Assembly: GCA_009693435.1 (NCBI GenBank)
Contig: SHXF01000113.1
Span: forward strand, 1 to 14,064
Origin: Betaproteobacteria bacterium
Lineage (GTDB): Bacteria; Pseudomonadota; Gammaproteobacteria; Burkholderiales; SG8-39
DNA length: 14,064 nucleotides
Direction of reading: 5' to 3'
A program made the translations under genes and the position numbers. Below, piece by piece: positions 8,048 to 14,064 of this stretch (positions are counted from its first letter, which is position 1; each line of letters opens with the position of its first letter). The notes below the pieces were generated by a model. It made no database searches and was not told the DNA's origin. It saw only the letters and a program-made list of their open reading frames with translations.

Positions 8048-8076
8048 TTGGTAAATCGCCCATGACCATCTATAAT
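8048..8076 (+). promoter_or_regulatory. Sigma-70-type promoter of the toxin-antitoxin pair
   Basis: TTGGTA (8048-8053) and a perfect TATAAT (8071-8076) are separated by exactly 17 bp. Transcription should start near 8083, upstream of the TTG chosen for the antitoxin. The short inverted repeat TTACC (8036-8040) / GGTAA (8050-8054) overlaps the -35 and could be the operator for antitoxin autoregulation, but the arms are only 5 bp. Confidence 0.7.
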
Positions 8077-8104
8077 GACATCAATCTGTACATCGGGGAT
8101 CACG

Positions 8105-8332
8105 TTGAAACAAGCCACTTTCACCGAATTGCGTAACCACGCCAAACACTATTTCGATATTGTTGAGACGGGTGAATCCGTTCGTGTTGTGCGCAACGGC
8201 AAACCCATCGCGGATATCGTACCCGTCGCAGCCGACCTACCTTCGTGGAAAAGGCGTAAGGCGCAACCGCTTGTGCTGGATAGCATTTCTGTCAGCCGCA
8301 TGATTCTGGACGAACGCAAACTCGGTTCGTAA
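8105..8332 (+). CDS. Phd/YefM-family antitoxin of a type II toxin-antitoxin pair
   Basis: 75 residues from the TTG at 8105. The block QATFTELRNHAKHYFDIVETGESVRVVRNGKPIADIVP is the typical Phd/YefM DNA-binding fold, and the C-terminal part (about 40-75) should wrap and neutralise the toxin. The frame is also open to an ATG at 8075, but that ATG lies inside the TATAAT -10 element, so it would not be on the transcript. A GGGGA five bases before the TTG can serve as ribosome-binding site, and the protein then starts at the usual family N-terminus. The partner PIN toxin begins 13 bp downstream. By family knowledge the protein represses its own promoter. Start confidence is moderate; family confidence is high. 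Confidence 0.9.
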   Translation: MKQATFTELRNHAKHYFDIVETGESVRVVRNGKPIADIVPVAADLPSWKRRKAQPLVLDSISVSRMILDERKLGS

Positions 8333-8345
8333 GCAGCCTTTACCG

Positions 8346-8759
8346 ATGCGCGTTTTTTTTGATTCATCCGCTTTCGTCAAACGCTATGTCAGCGAGCCGG
8401 GCACTGACATCGTGCTCGGCTGGTCAGACCGCGCCAGCGAAATCGTGCTTTCCGCAATCGCATTGCCGGAAATTATTTCTGCGTTTTGCCGCTTGCGCCG
8501 TGAAAGCAAAATCACCGATACCCAATACCGGCAACTCAAATCTGCGCTGATGGCGGATATCGAAGACGCCGCGCTGTGCGACCTTACACCGGCCGTATTG
8601 GCGCAAGCGGTAGCCAGTCTGGAAAGCCATCCGTTACGCGGGATGGATGCCATCCACATCGGCAGTGCGGTGGTGCTGAAAGCGGATGTTTTTGTGTCGT
8701 CTGACCAAGCGCAGTGCAAAGCTGCCAGCGGATCGGGATTGCGGGTTAAGGTGGTTTAG
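8346..8759 (+). CDS. vapC: PIN-domain (VapC-type) ribonuclease toxin
   Basis: 137 residues, the normal size of VapC toxins, which are Mg2+-dependent endoribonucleases often cutting tRNA or rRNA. The acidic PIN active site is complete: D6 (in FFDSSAFVK), E42 (in ALPEIISA), D101 (in RGMDAIHI) and D120 (in SSDQAQ). The antitoxin ends 13 bp upstream in the same direction, and no independent promoter is visible between them. No strong ribosome-binding site precedes the ATG, which would keep toxin yield below antitoxin. It appears intact. The RNA target cannot be inferred. Confidence 0.93.
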   Translation: MRVFFDSSAFVKRYVSEPGTDIVLGWSDRASEIVLSAIALPEIISAFCRLRRESKITDTQYRQLKSALMADIEDAALCDLTPAVLAQAVASLESHPLRGMDAIHIGSAVVLKADVFVSSDQAQCKAASGSGLRVKVV

Positions 8760-8829
8760 ATTTGAATTCGCCAGCGACGAAGATCGTGGATGATGTGGTG
8801 GCGGGCCGTTGCAGAAAACAAGTGACGCA

Positions 8830-11154
8830 ATGAATTCACCTTTCTTTGAAGTAAGCGGCGCGCGGGTGTCGCGGCTGGAAGATTACCGGCTCATCACCGG
8901 CAACGGCAAATATGCCGCCGACTGGAATTTGCCCGAGCAGTTGCATGGGCATTTCCTGCGCTCGGAGCGGGCGCATGCCCGTATTGTTGCCGTCGATATC
9001 ACGGCGGCAAAAATGCTTCCCGGCGTTCATGCCGTACTCACCGGCGACGATGCGGTGCGCGCGGGCTATGTGCAGCCGGTGAGTTTTTTTACCTTCGCAG
9101 GCAAGAACGGCGCGCGTCCGTTGCTGCCGCAATGGCCGGTATTGGCTCATGAGCGAGTGCGGTTTACCGGAGAACCGGTGGCGTTTGTGGTTGCCGAGTC
9201 AGCGCACCTTGCGCAGGATGCCTGTGCATTGATAGAAATCGAGTACGAAGATCTGCCGTGCGTGGTTGATAGTGTAGCGGCACTCGAACCGGCGGCGCCG
9301 CTGCTGCATCAACACATACCCGGCAACATGCCGTTCGAATGCGAAGCGGGGGACGCAGCCGCAACAGCGGCAGCCTTCGCGGTCGCGTCGCATGTTACCC
9401 GTCTGCGGCTTACCAGCGCGCGGGTGGTGCCCAGTCCCCTGGAACCGCGCGCGTGTCTGGTGGCTTTCGATGCGCAATCCGAAAGCTATACCGTGCACGC
9501 CTGCGTGCAGGGCGCGAACATGTTGCGCATGCAACTGTCGGGCTATACCCAGGTGCCTGAGGACAAGCTCAAGATCGTGGCGCGTGATGTGGGCGGCGGC
9601 TTTGGCTGCCGCAGCATGGGTTATCCCGAGTACTGCGTGGCGATGATGGCGGCGCGAGCCACGGGGCGGCCGGTGAAATGGATTTCGACGCGTGCTGAGG
9701 CTTTTCTGGCGGACAACCACGGCCGCGGCAGTGTGATCAATGGTGAGCTCGCGCTGGATGCGAACGGGAAATTTTTGGCAATGCGCCTCGACTGGATTGC
9801 CGAGGTCGGCGCGTATATGACGCCACCCGCGGCAGCAGCGACCATACGCAATCCGATCGTCAGCTTTACCGGCGCTTACCGCATCCCGGCTTTGTATGGC
9901 CGCTGGCGGGTTGCGCTGACCAATGCAGCGCCCATCGGTAACTATCGCGGCGCCGGGCGGCCCGATATCGCGTATGTGGTCGAACGGCTGGTGAGTCAGG
10001 CGGCGGCTGAAGTGGGCATTGATGCCGTCGAATTGCGCCGGCGCAACTACATACCCATGGCAGCGTTTCCGTATACAACACCCACTGGCTCGGTGTATGA
10101 AAATGCTGACTTTGCGGGGTTGATGGATAAAGCACTGGCCGCCGCCGACAGCGGTGGTTATCCCGTGCGCATGGCAGCGTCCGCAAGGGCAGGCAAGCTT
10201 CGAGGTCGCGGTATTGCGACCGTGATTGAAACCACCAATGCCGGGATGTACAACAGAGATCAAATTGCATTGGAAGTGGATCGTGGCGGGCGCGTAATGG
10301 TACACACGGTGTCGCATGCGCAGGGCCAGGGGCATGAAACCACGCTTGCCATGCTGGTCGCCCGGGCGCTGGAAATTCCTGCCGAACGGGTGATGGTGCG
10401 CCAGGGTCTCAATGCGCCGCCGCTCTTCGGCAACCACACCGGCGGTTCCCGCAATACGGTGGGCGTCGGTACCATCTGTCATCTCACCGCGCTGAAATTG
10501 ATCGAGCAGGGAAAGGGGCGTGTGGCCGAGCAACTGGGCGTCGAGCCTTCGCAAATACACTATGCCGCGGGGGAATTTCGATGCAGCGAGCCCGCGAAGA
10601 TCATCGCGCTTCATGCACTGGCTGGCGACGCGAAGTTCAGCATCATCGGCGAAGGCTCGTTCGGCGCGACCTTCCCCAACGACTGCCATATCGCTGAAGT
10701 CGAGATCGATGCCGATACCGGGCACACGACAATCGCTAGCTACGTCACCGCCGATGATTTCGGTGTGGTGGTTAACGAGACTATCGTCGAAGGCCAACTG
10801 CATGGCGCGGTCCTGCAGGGCGCGGGGCAGGTGTTTGGCGAGCAGGCATTGTATGACCCGAACAGCGGGCAACTGCTCACCGGCTCCTTTCTCGATTATT
10901 ACCTGCCACGCGCGGGGCTGATACGTGACATCAATATGAACCATCATGCGACGGCGTCGCGAGTAAGCCCGTTGGGCGTTAAAGGCATGGGGGAGGCGGG
11001 CTGCACCGGGGCGTTGCCGGCATTGACCAACGCGGTAATGGATGCGTTGCGGCCACTCGGCATCGCGCACCTTGATATGCCGCTGACGCCGGCTAAAATC
11101 TGGTCTGCAATTTACCGCGCCAAGCATAACCCACAGGGCGATCCAAAATTGTAG
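8830..11154 (+). CDS. Xanthine dehydrogenase/CO dehydrogenase-family large molybdopterin subunit (aldehyde oxidase type)
   Basis: 774 residues, the size of CoxL/IorB-like catalytic subunits, which hydroxylate a substrate at a Mo-cytosine-dinucleotide cofactor and pass electrons to FeS and FAD subunits. Visible motifs are RLEDYRLITGNGKYAADW at the N-terminus, GGGFGCR (255-261), a substrate-loop motif NYRGAGR (371-377), QGQGHE (498-503) near the cofactor, and GMGEAGCTGA with the probable catalytic Glu at 722. The loop is of the A/NYRGAGR type seen in CODH form-II-like proteins, not AYxCSFR, so carbon monoxide is unlikely to be the substrate. The ATG at 8830 is chosen because MNSPFFEVSG leads straight into the domain; a TTG at 8809 is an alternative. 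No small FeS or medium FAD subunit gene lies next to it. A LysR regulator follows 30 bp downstream. The substrate is unknown. Confidence 0.93.
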   Translation: MNSPFFEVSGARVSRLEDYRLITGNGKYAADWNLPEQLHGHFLRSERAHARIVAVDITAAKMLPGVHAVLTGDDAVRAGYVQPVSFFTFAGKNGARPLLPQWPVLAHERVRFTGEPVAFVVAESAHLAQDACALIEIEYEDLPCVVDSVAALEPAAPLLHQHIPGNMPFECEAGDAAATAAAFAVASHVTRLRLTSARVVPSPLEPRACLVAFDAQSESYTVHACVQGANMLRMQLSGYTQVPEDKLKIVARDVGGGFGCRSMGYPEYCVAMMAARATGRPVKWISTRAEAFLADNHGRGSVINGELALDANGKFLAMRLDWIAEVGAYMTPPAAAATIRNPIVSFTGAYRIPALYGRWRVALTNAAPIGNYRGAGRPDIAYVVERLVSQAAAEVGIDAVELRRRNYIPMAAFPYTTPTGSVYENADFAGLMDKALAAADSGGYPVRMAASARAGKLRGRGIATVIETTNAGMYNRDQIALEVDRGGRVMVHTVSHAQGQGHETTLAMLVARALEIPAERVMVRQGLNAPPLFGNHTGGSRNTVGVGTICHLTALKLIEQGKGRVAEQLGVEPSQIHYAAGEFRCSEPAKIIALHALAGDAKFSIIGEGSFGATFPNDCHIAEVEIDADTGHTTIASYVTADDFGVVVNETIVEGQLHGAVLQGAGQVFGEQALYDPNSGQLLTGSFLDYYLPRAGLIRDINMNHHATASRVSPLGVKGMGEAGCTGALPALTNAVMDALRPLGIAHLDMPLTPAKIWSAIYRAKHNPQGDPKL

Positions 11155-11184
11155 AATGCATTTTTTGTTCCACATCGGATTGTT

Positions 11185-12093
11185 GTGAATAAACTGCTGG
11201 GGATGCTGGCCTTTGTGAAGGTTGCCGAAAGCGGCAGCTTTACCTCGGCGGCCATGCAACTTGGGGTTTCGGTTTCGGCGGTGGCGAAGGCCGTGGCGCG
11301 GCTGGAAGAAGAGCTGGGCACTCAGTTGCTGGTGCGGTCTACGCGCAAGCTGGCGCTGAACGATGACGGGCGCGCTTACTACGCACGCTGTCTGCAGATA
11401 CTCAATGACATTGAAGATGCCGAAGCCTCGCTGAAAGGCGCGGGCGATGCGCCCCAAGGCCAGTTGAAGTTGTCGTTTCCGGCGCTGTTCGGGCGGCTGA
11501 CGTTTCTGCCGCGCGCAGCGGAGTTTACCGAGCGTTATCCTGACATCGTGCTGTATGTGAGCCTGGATGACCGTCACGCGGATTTGATTGAGCGCGGCCT
11601 TGATCTTGCAGTGCAGGTGGGTGAAATCAATAATCCACGTTACGTCACGCGCGTGTTGAATCGCGGGCCGCGCGTTACCGCGGCGTCGCCGGCGTATTTT
11701 GCGCAGTACGGCAGGCCGCAGACGCCGGAAGATTTAATGCAGCATCGGTGCATCGCCAGCGCACTGTTTCCGGTTTGGCCATATAGTGTCAAAGGCAAGC
11801 GCATCGAGGTTGCGGTGCGCGGACCGCTGGTGCTGACCGGCGGCGACGCCGTTCGCGAAGCCGGGCTGCTGGGGTTGGGCGTGGTGCATTCAAACTGGTG
11901 GACACTGCGCCATGATCTGGCTGCAGGCACCTTGATCGAAGTGTTAAAGCCCTATGCTGTGGAAGGCCAGCCCATCAGCGTGGTTTATCCGTCGACGCGC
12001 CATGTGCCGCGCAAGCTGCGGGTGATGATTGATTTTCTGGTGGAGATTACGCGCATCCCTGCCGTTGTCGACGCGCAGCGTTTACGCAAATAA
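11185..12093 (+). CDS. LysR-family transcriptional regulator
   Basis: 302 residues, typical of LysR regulators. The N-terminal winged helix-turn-helix (about 1-60) includes MLAFVKVAESGSFTSAA and LEEELGTQLLVRSTRKLALND. A linker helix and a two-lobed effector-binding domain follow (GQLKLSFPALFGRLTFLP, LDLAVQVGEINN, GLGVVHSNWW). The GTG at 11185 gives the normal family N-terminus. It lies between the molybdenum hydroxylase gene and the monooxygenase/Bug hybrid, all on the same strand, instead of being divergent from a target as is usual. It probably controls one or both neighbours. The inducer is unknown. Confidence 0.95.
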   Translation: MNKLLGMLAFVKVAESGSFTSAAMQLGVSVSAVAKAVARLEEELGTQLLVRSTRKLALNDDGRAYYARCLQILNDIEDAEASLKGAGDAPQGQLKLSFPALFGRLTFLPRAAEFTERYPDIVLYVSLDDRHADLIERGLDLAVQVGEINNPRYVTRVLNRGPRVTAASPAYFAQYGRPQTPEDLMQHRCIASALFPVWPYSVKGKRIEVAVRGPLVLTGGDAVREAGLLGLGVVHSNWWTLRHDLAAGTLIEVLKPYAVEGQPISVVYPSTRHVPRKLRVMIDFLVEITRIPAVVDAQRLRK

Positions 12094-12115
12094 CAAACCG
12101 CTGCAGGAGAACTTG

Positions 12116-13882
12116 ATGCGATTAGGCTACTTCACCATGCCGCTGCACCCGATGGAGCGCAGTTGTACCGACACCTTGCAGGAAGACCGCGAGGCGATCA
12201 TTCTCGCCGACAAGCTGGGCTTTTACGATGCTTTCGTCGGCGAGCATCTCACCGAAAAAACCGAAAACGTCACCAACAGCCTGCTGTTTCTGGCAACGCT
12301 GATCAGCGATACCAAAACCATCAAGCTCGGCACCGGCACCTCGAACCTGTCGCAGCAGCATCCGGTGCTGTTCGCGTCCCACGCAGCGATGTTCGATCAT
12401 CTGGCGAAGGGGCGCTTTATTTTCGGCGTGAGCGCGGGTGCGTTGCGCTGCGATGCCGAGGCACTGGGCAATCTCGATCAGGATCGCAACAAAATGTTCG
12501 CCGAATGCATAGACGTGATTCTCGCCATCTGGCAGCGCGAATCGCCGTACGACATCGACCTTCCGGATAACCGCTACAAGGTCACGGTCAAGAACACGCG
12601 GGATCTGCTCATCGGCCGCGGGCATCTCTACAAGCCTTATCAGCAGCCGCGGCCGGAGATTGTCGGCACGGTGGTGGCGCCGTATTCCAAGGGTGTCACT
12701 TTGATGGGGCAACGTGATTTTCATCCGTTATCTGCTAATTTTCTGTTTTCAAAATGGCTGCCGAGCCACTGGGCCAATTACAGCGAAGGCAAACGCAAGG
12801 CGGGCCAGATACCCAATGCGGCGGACTGGCGCATTGCGCGCACGATATTCGTCGCCGACGACGACAAGGTGGCCAAACGTTACGGACGCGACGACGCTAA
12901 CAGTCCCTACCGCTACTATTGGAAAATGCGAATCGGTTTACGCTGGGCGCTGGTGGCGCTGTCATGTGCGAGTGCGCCGCAAGCTTTCGCGCAGACGGAA
13001 GAGTATCCCGCGCGCCCCATACGCCTGGTCACGCCGACCGCCGCCGGCTCAGGCTCTGACGTGGTGGCGCGCATCGTCAGCGTCAAACTCAGCGAAACGC
13101 TGGGGCGGCAAATCGTGGTGGATAATCGCTCGGGTGTGAGCGGGCTGCTCGCAGCCGAACTCGTCGCCAAGGCCGCGCCCGATGGTTATACGCTGGGCAT
13201 GGTGACGCTGTTGATGGCCACGGTGTTGTATCAGCGATTTTTGGCGGACAGGGAATTTGTGCCGGTGACGCGCGTGGGTTCGACGCCCTTCATAATCGTG
13301 GCGAGTCCGGCGCTGCCGGTGAAAACGATTCCGGAATTGATCGCCTACGCCAAAGCGCGGCCCGGGCAGGTGCTGTATGCCTCCGGCGGGCAGGGCTCGA
13401 CGCCGCATATGTGCGCGGAAATGTTCAAGAGCATGGCTGGCGTGGATTTGCTGCATGTGCCGTACAAAAGCAGCATCTTTGCTGTCACCGAATTAGCAAG
13501 CGGACAGGTGCACCTGCTGTGTTCGGCCATTCCCACCTTGCATGCGACGATACAAGCGGCAAAGGTACGCCCGCTCGGCGTAACCTCGCGCGAGCCGAGC
13601 AAGCTCGCGCCGGGTGTGCCGGCGATCGCGGCGACCGTGCCTGGTTTCGAGATGGATGGTTGGTACGGCATCATCGCGCCGCAGGGCACGCCCAAGGAAA
13701 TCGTGGTGAAACTCAACGGCGCATTTACGCAGGTGTTAAAGCTACCCGAAGTGCAGGAGCGTTTATTGGGTGTGGGCGCGGAAGCGCTGACGTCAACGCC
13801 CGCGGCATTCGGTGATTTCTTGCGCAGCGAAACGCAGCGCTGGAGCAAGGTGATGCGCGATGCGGGGATCAAGCCGCAGTAG
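12116..13882 (+). CDS. Hybrid frame: truncated luciferase-like flavin monooxygenase fused to Bug/TctC-type solute-binding protein
   Basis: 588 residues in one frame. Residues 1-270 are a bacterial luciferase-like (LLM) flavin-dependent oxidoreductase: MRLGYFTMPLHP, LGFYDAFVGEHL, KTIKLGTGTSNL, MFDHLAKGRFIFGV and LMGQRDFHPLSANFL. From memory, relatives run to about 370 residues, so the last quarter of the barrel is missing. From residue 271 a complete 318-residue Bug protein begins: signal peptide (WALVALSCASAPQAFA, cleavage before QTEEYP), ARPIRLVTPTAAGSGSD, IVVDNRSGVSGLLAAEL and APDGYTLG. Bug proteins bind organic acids in the periplasm for TTT transporters or signalling. The ATG at 12116 has AGGAGA 5 nt upstream. 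A signal peptide buried inside a cytoplasmic enzyme should not work normally, so the monooxygenase part is probably a deletion remnant. The Bug part may be made from its own ATG at 12926. A purposeful fusion seems less likely. Confidence 0.85.
   Translation: MRLGYFTMPLHPMERSCTDTLQEDREAIILADKLGFYDAFVGEHLTEKTENVTNSLLFLATLISDTKTIKLGTGTSNLSQQHPVLFASHAAMFDHLAKGRFIFGVSAGALRCDAEALGNLDQDRNKMFAECIDVILAIWQRESPYDIDLPDNRYKVTVKNTRDLLIGRGHLYKPYQQPRPEIVGTVVAPYSKGVTLMGQRDFHPLSANFLFSKWLPSHWANYSEGKRKAGQIPNAADWRIARTIFVADDDKVAKRYGRDDANSPYRYYWKMRIGLRWALVALSCASAPQAFAQTEEYPARPIRLVTPTAAGSGSDVVARIVSVKLSETLGRQIVVDNRSGVSGLLAAELVAKAAPDGYTLGMVTLLMATVLYQRFLADREFVPVTRVGSTPFIIVASPALPVKTIPELIAYAKARPGQVLYASGGQGSTPHMCAEMFKSMAGVDLLHVPYKSSIFAVTELASGQVHLLCSAIPTLHATIQAAKVRPLGVTSREPSKLAPGVPAIAATVPGFEMDGWYGIIAPQGTPKEIVVKLNGAFTQVLKLPEVQERLLGVGAEALTSTPAAFGDFLRSETQRWSKVMRDAGIKPQ
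12926..13882 (+). other. Bug/TctC module of the hybrid frame, with its own candidate start
   Basis: The internal ATG at 12926 begins a full-length Bug protein (318 residues) with a classic N-terminus: M-R, a hydrophobic core, and AFA before the cleavage site. GGA lies only 3 nt upstream, so initiation would be weak unless coupled to translation through the preceding frame. No TctA or TctB transporter genes are present, as is common for orphan Bug proteins of betaproteobacteria. Confidence 0.75.
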
Positions 13883-13959
13883 TGATTGTAAAAAGATTAA
13901 TAAAAACAAATGCTTATGCGCGAGTTCAAATTCGAAGTGCAACTCTGATTAACAGGTTG

Positions 13960-13999
13960 GGTGGGCGAGGTGCGATAGCATCCGAGCCCCTCGACCACC
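13960..13999 (+). other. Hairpin upstream of the IS30-family transposase
   Basis: GGTGGGCGAGG (13960-13970) and CCTCGACCACC (13989-13999) form an 11-bp stem with one mismatch and an 18-nt loop, ending 18 bp before the transposase ATG. Such leader structures in IS ends can limit read-through transcription into the transposase. There is no U-run, so a factor-independent terminator is not supported. Confidence 0.6.
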
Positions 14000-14017
14000 A
14001 AGTCAAAGTTGCCAAGG

Positions 14018-14064
14018 ATGAACTACACACACCTCACCCAAGACGAACGCTACCAGATAGCGAT
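14018..14064 (+). CDS. IS30-family transposase, N-terminal fragment (3' end outside window)
   Basis: Fifteen complete codons reading MNYTHLTQDERYQIA run to the window edge. The start M-x-Y-T-H-L-T-x-x-E-R-Y-Q-I is the highly conserved beginning of IS30-family transposases, leading into their N-terminal helix-turn-helix. GCCAAGG just before the ATG is a plausible ribosome-binding site. The catalytic DDE domain is not in the window, so completeness is unknown. Confidence 0.85.
   Translation, partial: MNYTHLTQDERYQIA

Larger units (their letters stand above)
13921..14064 (+). mobile_element. Left end of an IS30-family insertion sequence (right part outside window)
   Basis: The transposase start at 14018 and the hairpin before it mark an IS30-like left end. 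The terminal inverted repeat probably starts near 13921-13945, where a sequence containing GTTCAAATTCGAAGTG occurs. The exact boundary cannot be shown without the other end. Between 13883 and about 13920 I see only an AT-rich spacer. Confidence 0.5.

Noticed and set aside
8830..11154. Aerobic carbon monoxide dehydrogenase (form I CoxL)
   Set aside because: The diagnostic AYxCSFR loop is absent; the protein has NYRGAGR instead, and the CoxS and CoxM genes are missing.
9199..11577. A 792-codon open frame on the minus strand
   Set aside because: It is antisense to the molybdenum hydroxylase and LysR genes, is rich in Arg, His and Gln, shows no recognisable domain, and follows from the codon bias of the real plus-strand genes.
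12122..12724. A 200-codon minus-strand frame opposite the monooxygenase
   Set aside because: It lies fully antisense to a sequence with clear LLM motifs and shows no domain or ribosome-binding site.

Overview
The window looks like a chromosomal fragment of a betaproteobacterium. This is inferred from the grpE-dnaK-dnaJ order with sigma-32-type promoters, a Bug/TctC-type solute-binding protein, and moderately high GC with proteobacterial-looking proteins. It opens inside the last codons of an ISL3-family transposase and closes inside the first codons of an IS30-family transposase, so both edges are insertion sequences. If this is a whole contig, the assembly probably broke at those repeats.

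Left part (1-3094, plus strand): the transposase tail and probable IS end, then cysS (cysteinyl-tRNA synthetase, all zinc and signature residues present), then a composite REP-like palindrome, then a CNT/NupC-type nucleoside transporter. The transporter start is placed downstream of the palindrome.

Middle (3144-7970, minus strand): a heat-shock operon in transcription order grpE, dnaK, a small four-helix-bundle (S23/IVP-like) gene, dnaJ, and a lipoprotein with a metzincin-like HExxHxxGxxH motif. Two near-consensus sigma-32 promoters are visible, one before grpE and one whose -35 element overlaps the grpE stop codon. The four-helix gene sits in a roughly 409-bp block bounded by 31-bp imperfect inverted repeats built from GTGAAG-like units. 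It lies between dnaK and dnaJ, where no gene is normally found.

Right part (8048-13882, plus strand): an accessory-looking block. It starts with a Phd-type antitoxin and PIN toxin pair behind a strong sigma-70-like promoter, divergent from grpE. Next come a large molybdopterin subunit of the xanthine dehydrogenase/CO dehydrogenase family without its FeS and FAD partner subunits, a LysR-type regulator, and a 588-residue hybrid frame. The hybrid joins the first 270 residues of a luciferase-like flavin monooxygenase in frame to a complete Bug-type binding protein with its own signal peptide. The last three genes together suggest oxidation and uptake of an unidentified organic compound, but no substrate can be read from the sequence.

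The most interesting items are the four-helix cassette inside the dnaKJ operon, the monooxygenase-Bug fusion, and the metzincin-like lipoprotein tied to dnaJ. I see no tRNA, rRNA, CRISPR array or complete new defence system.
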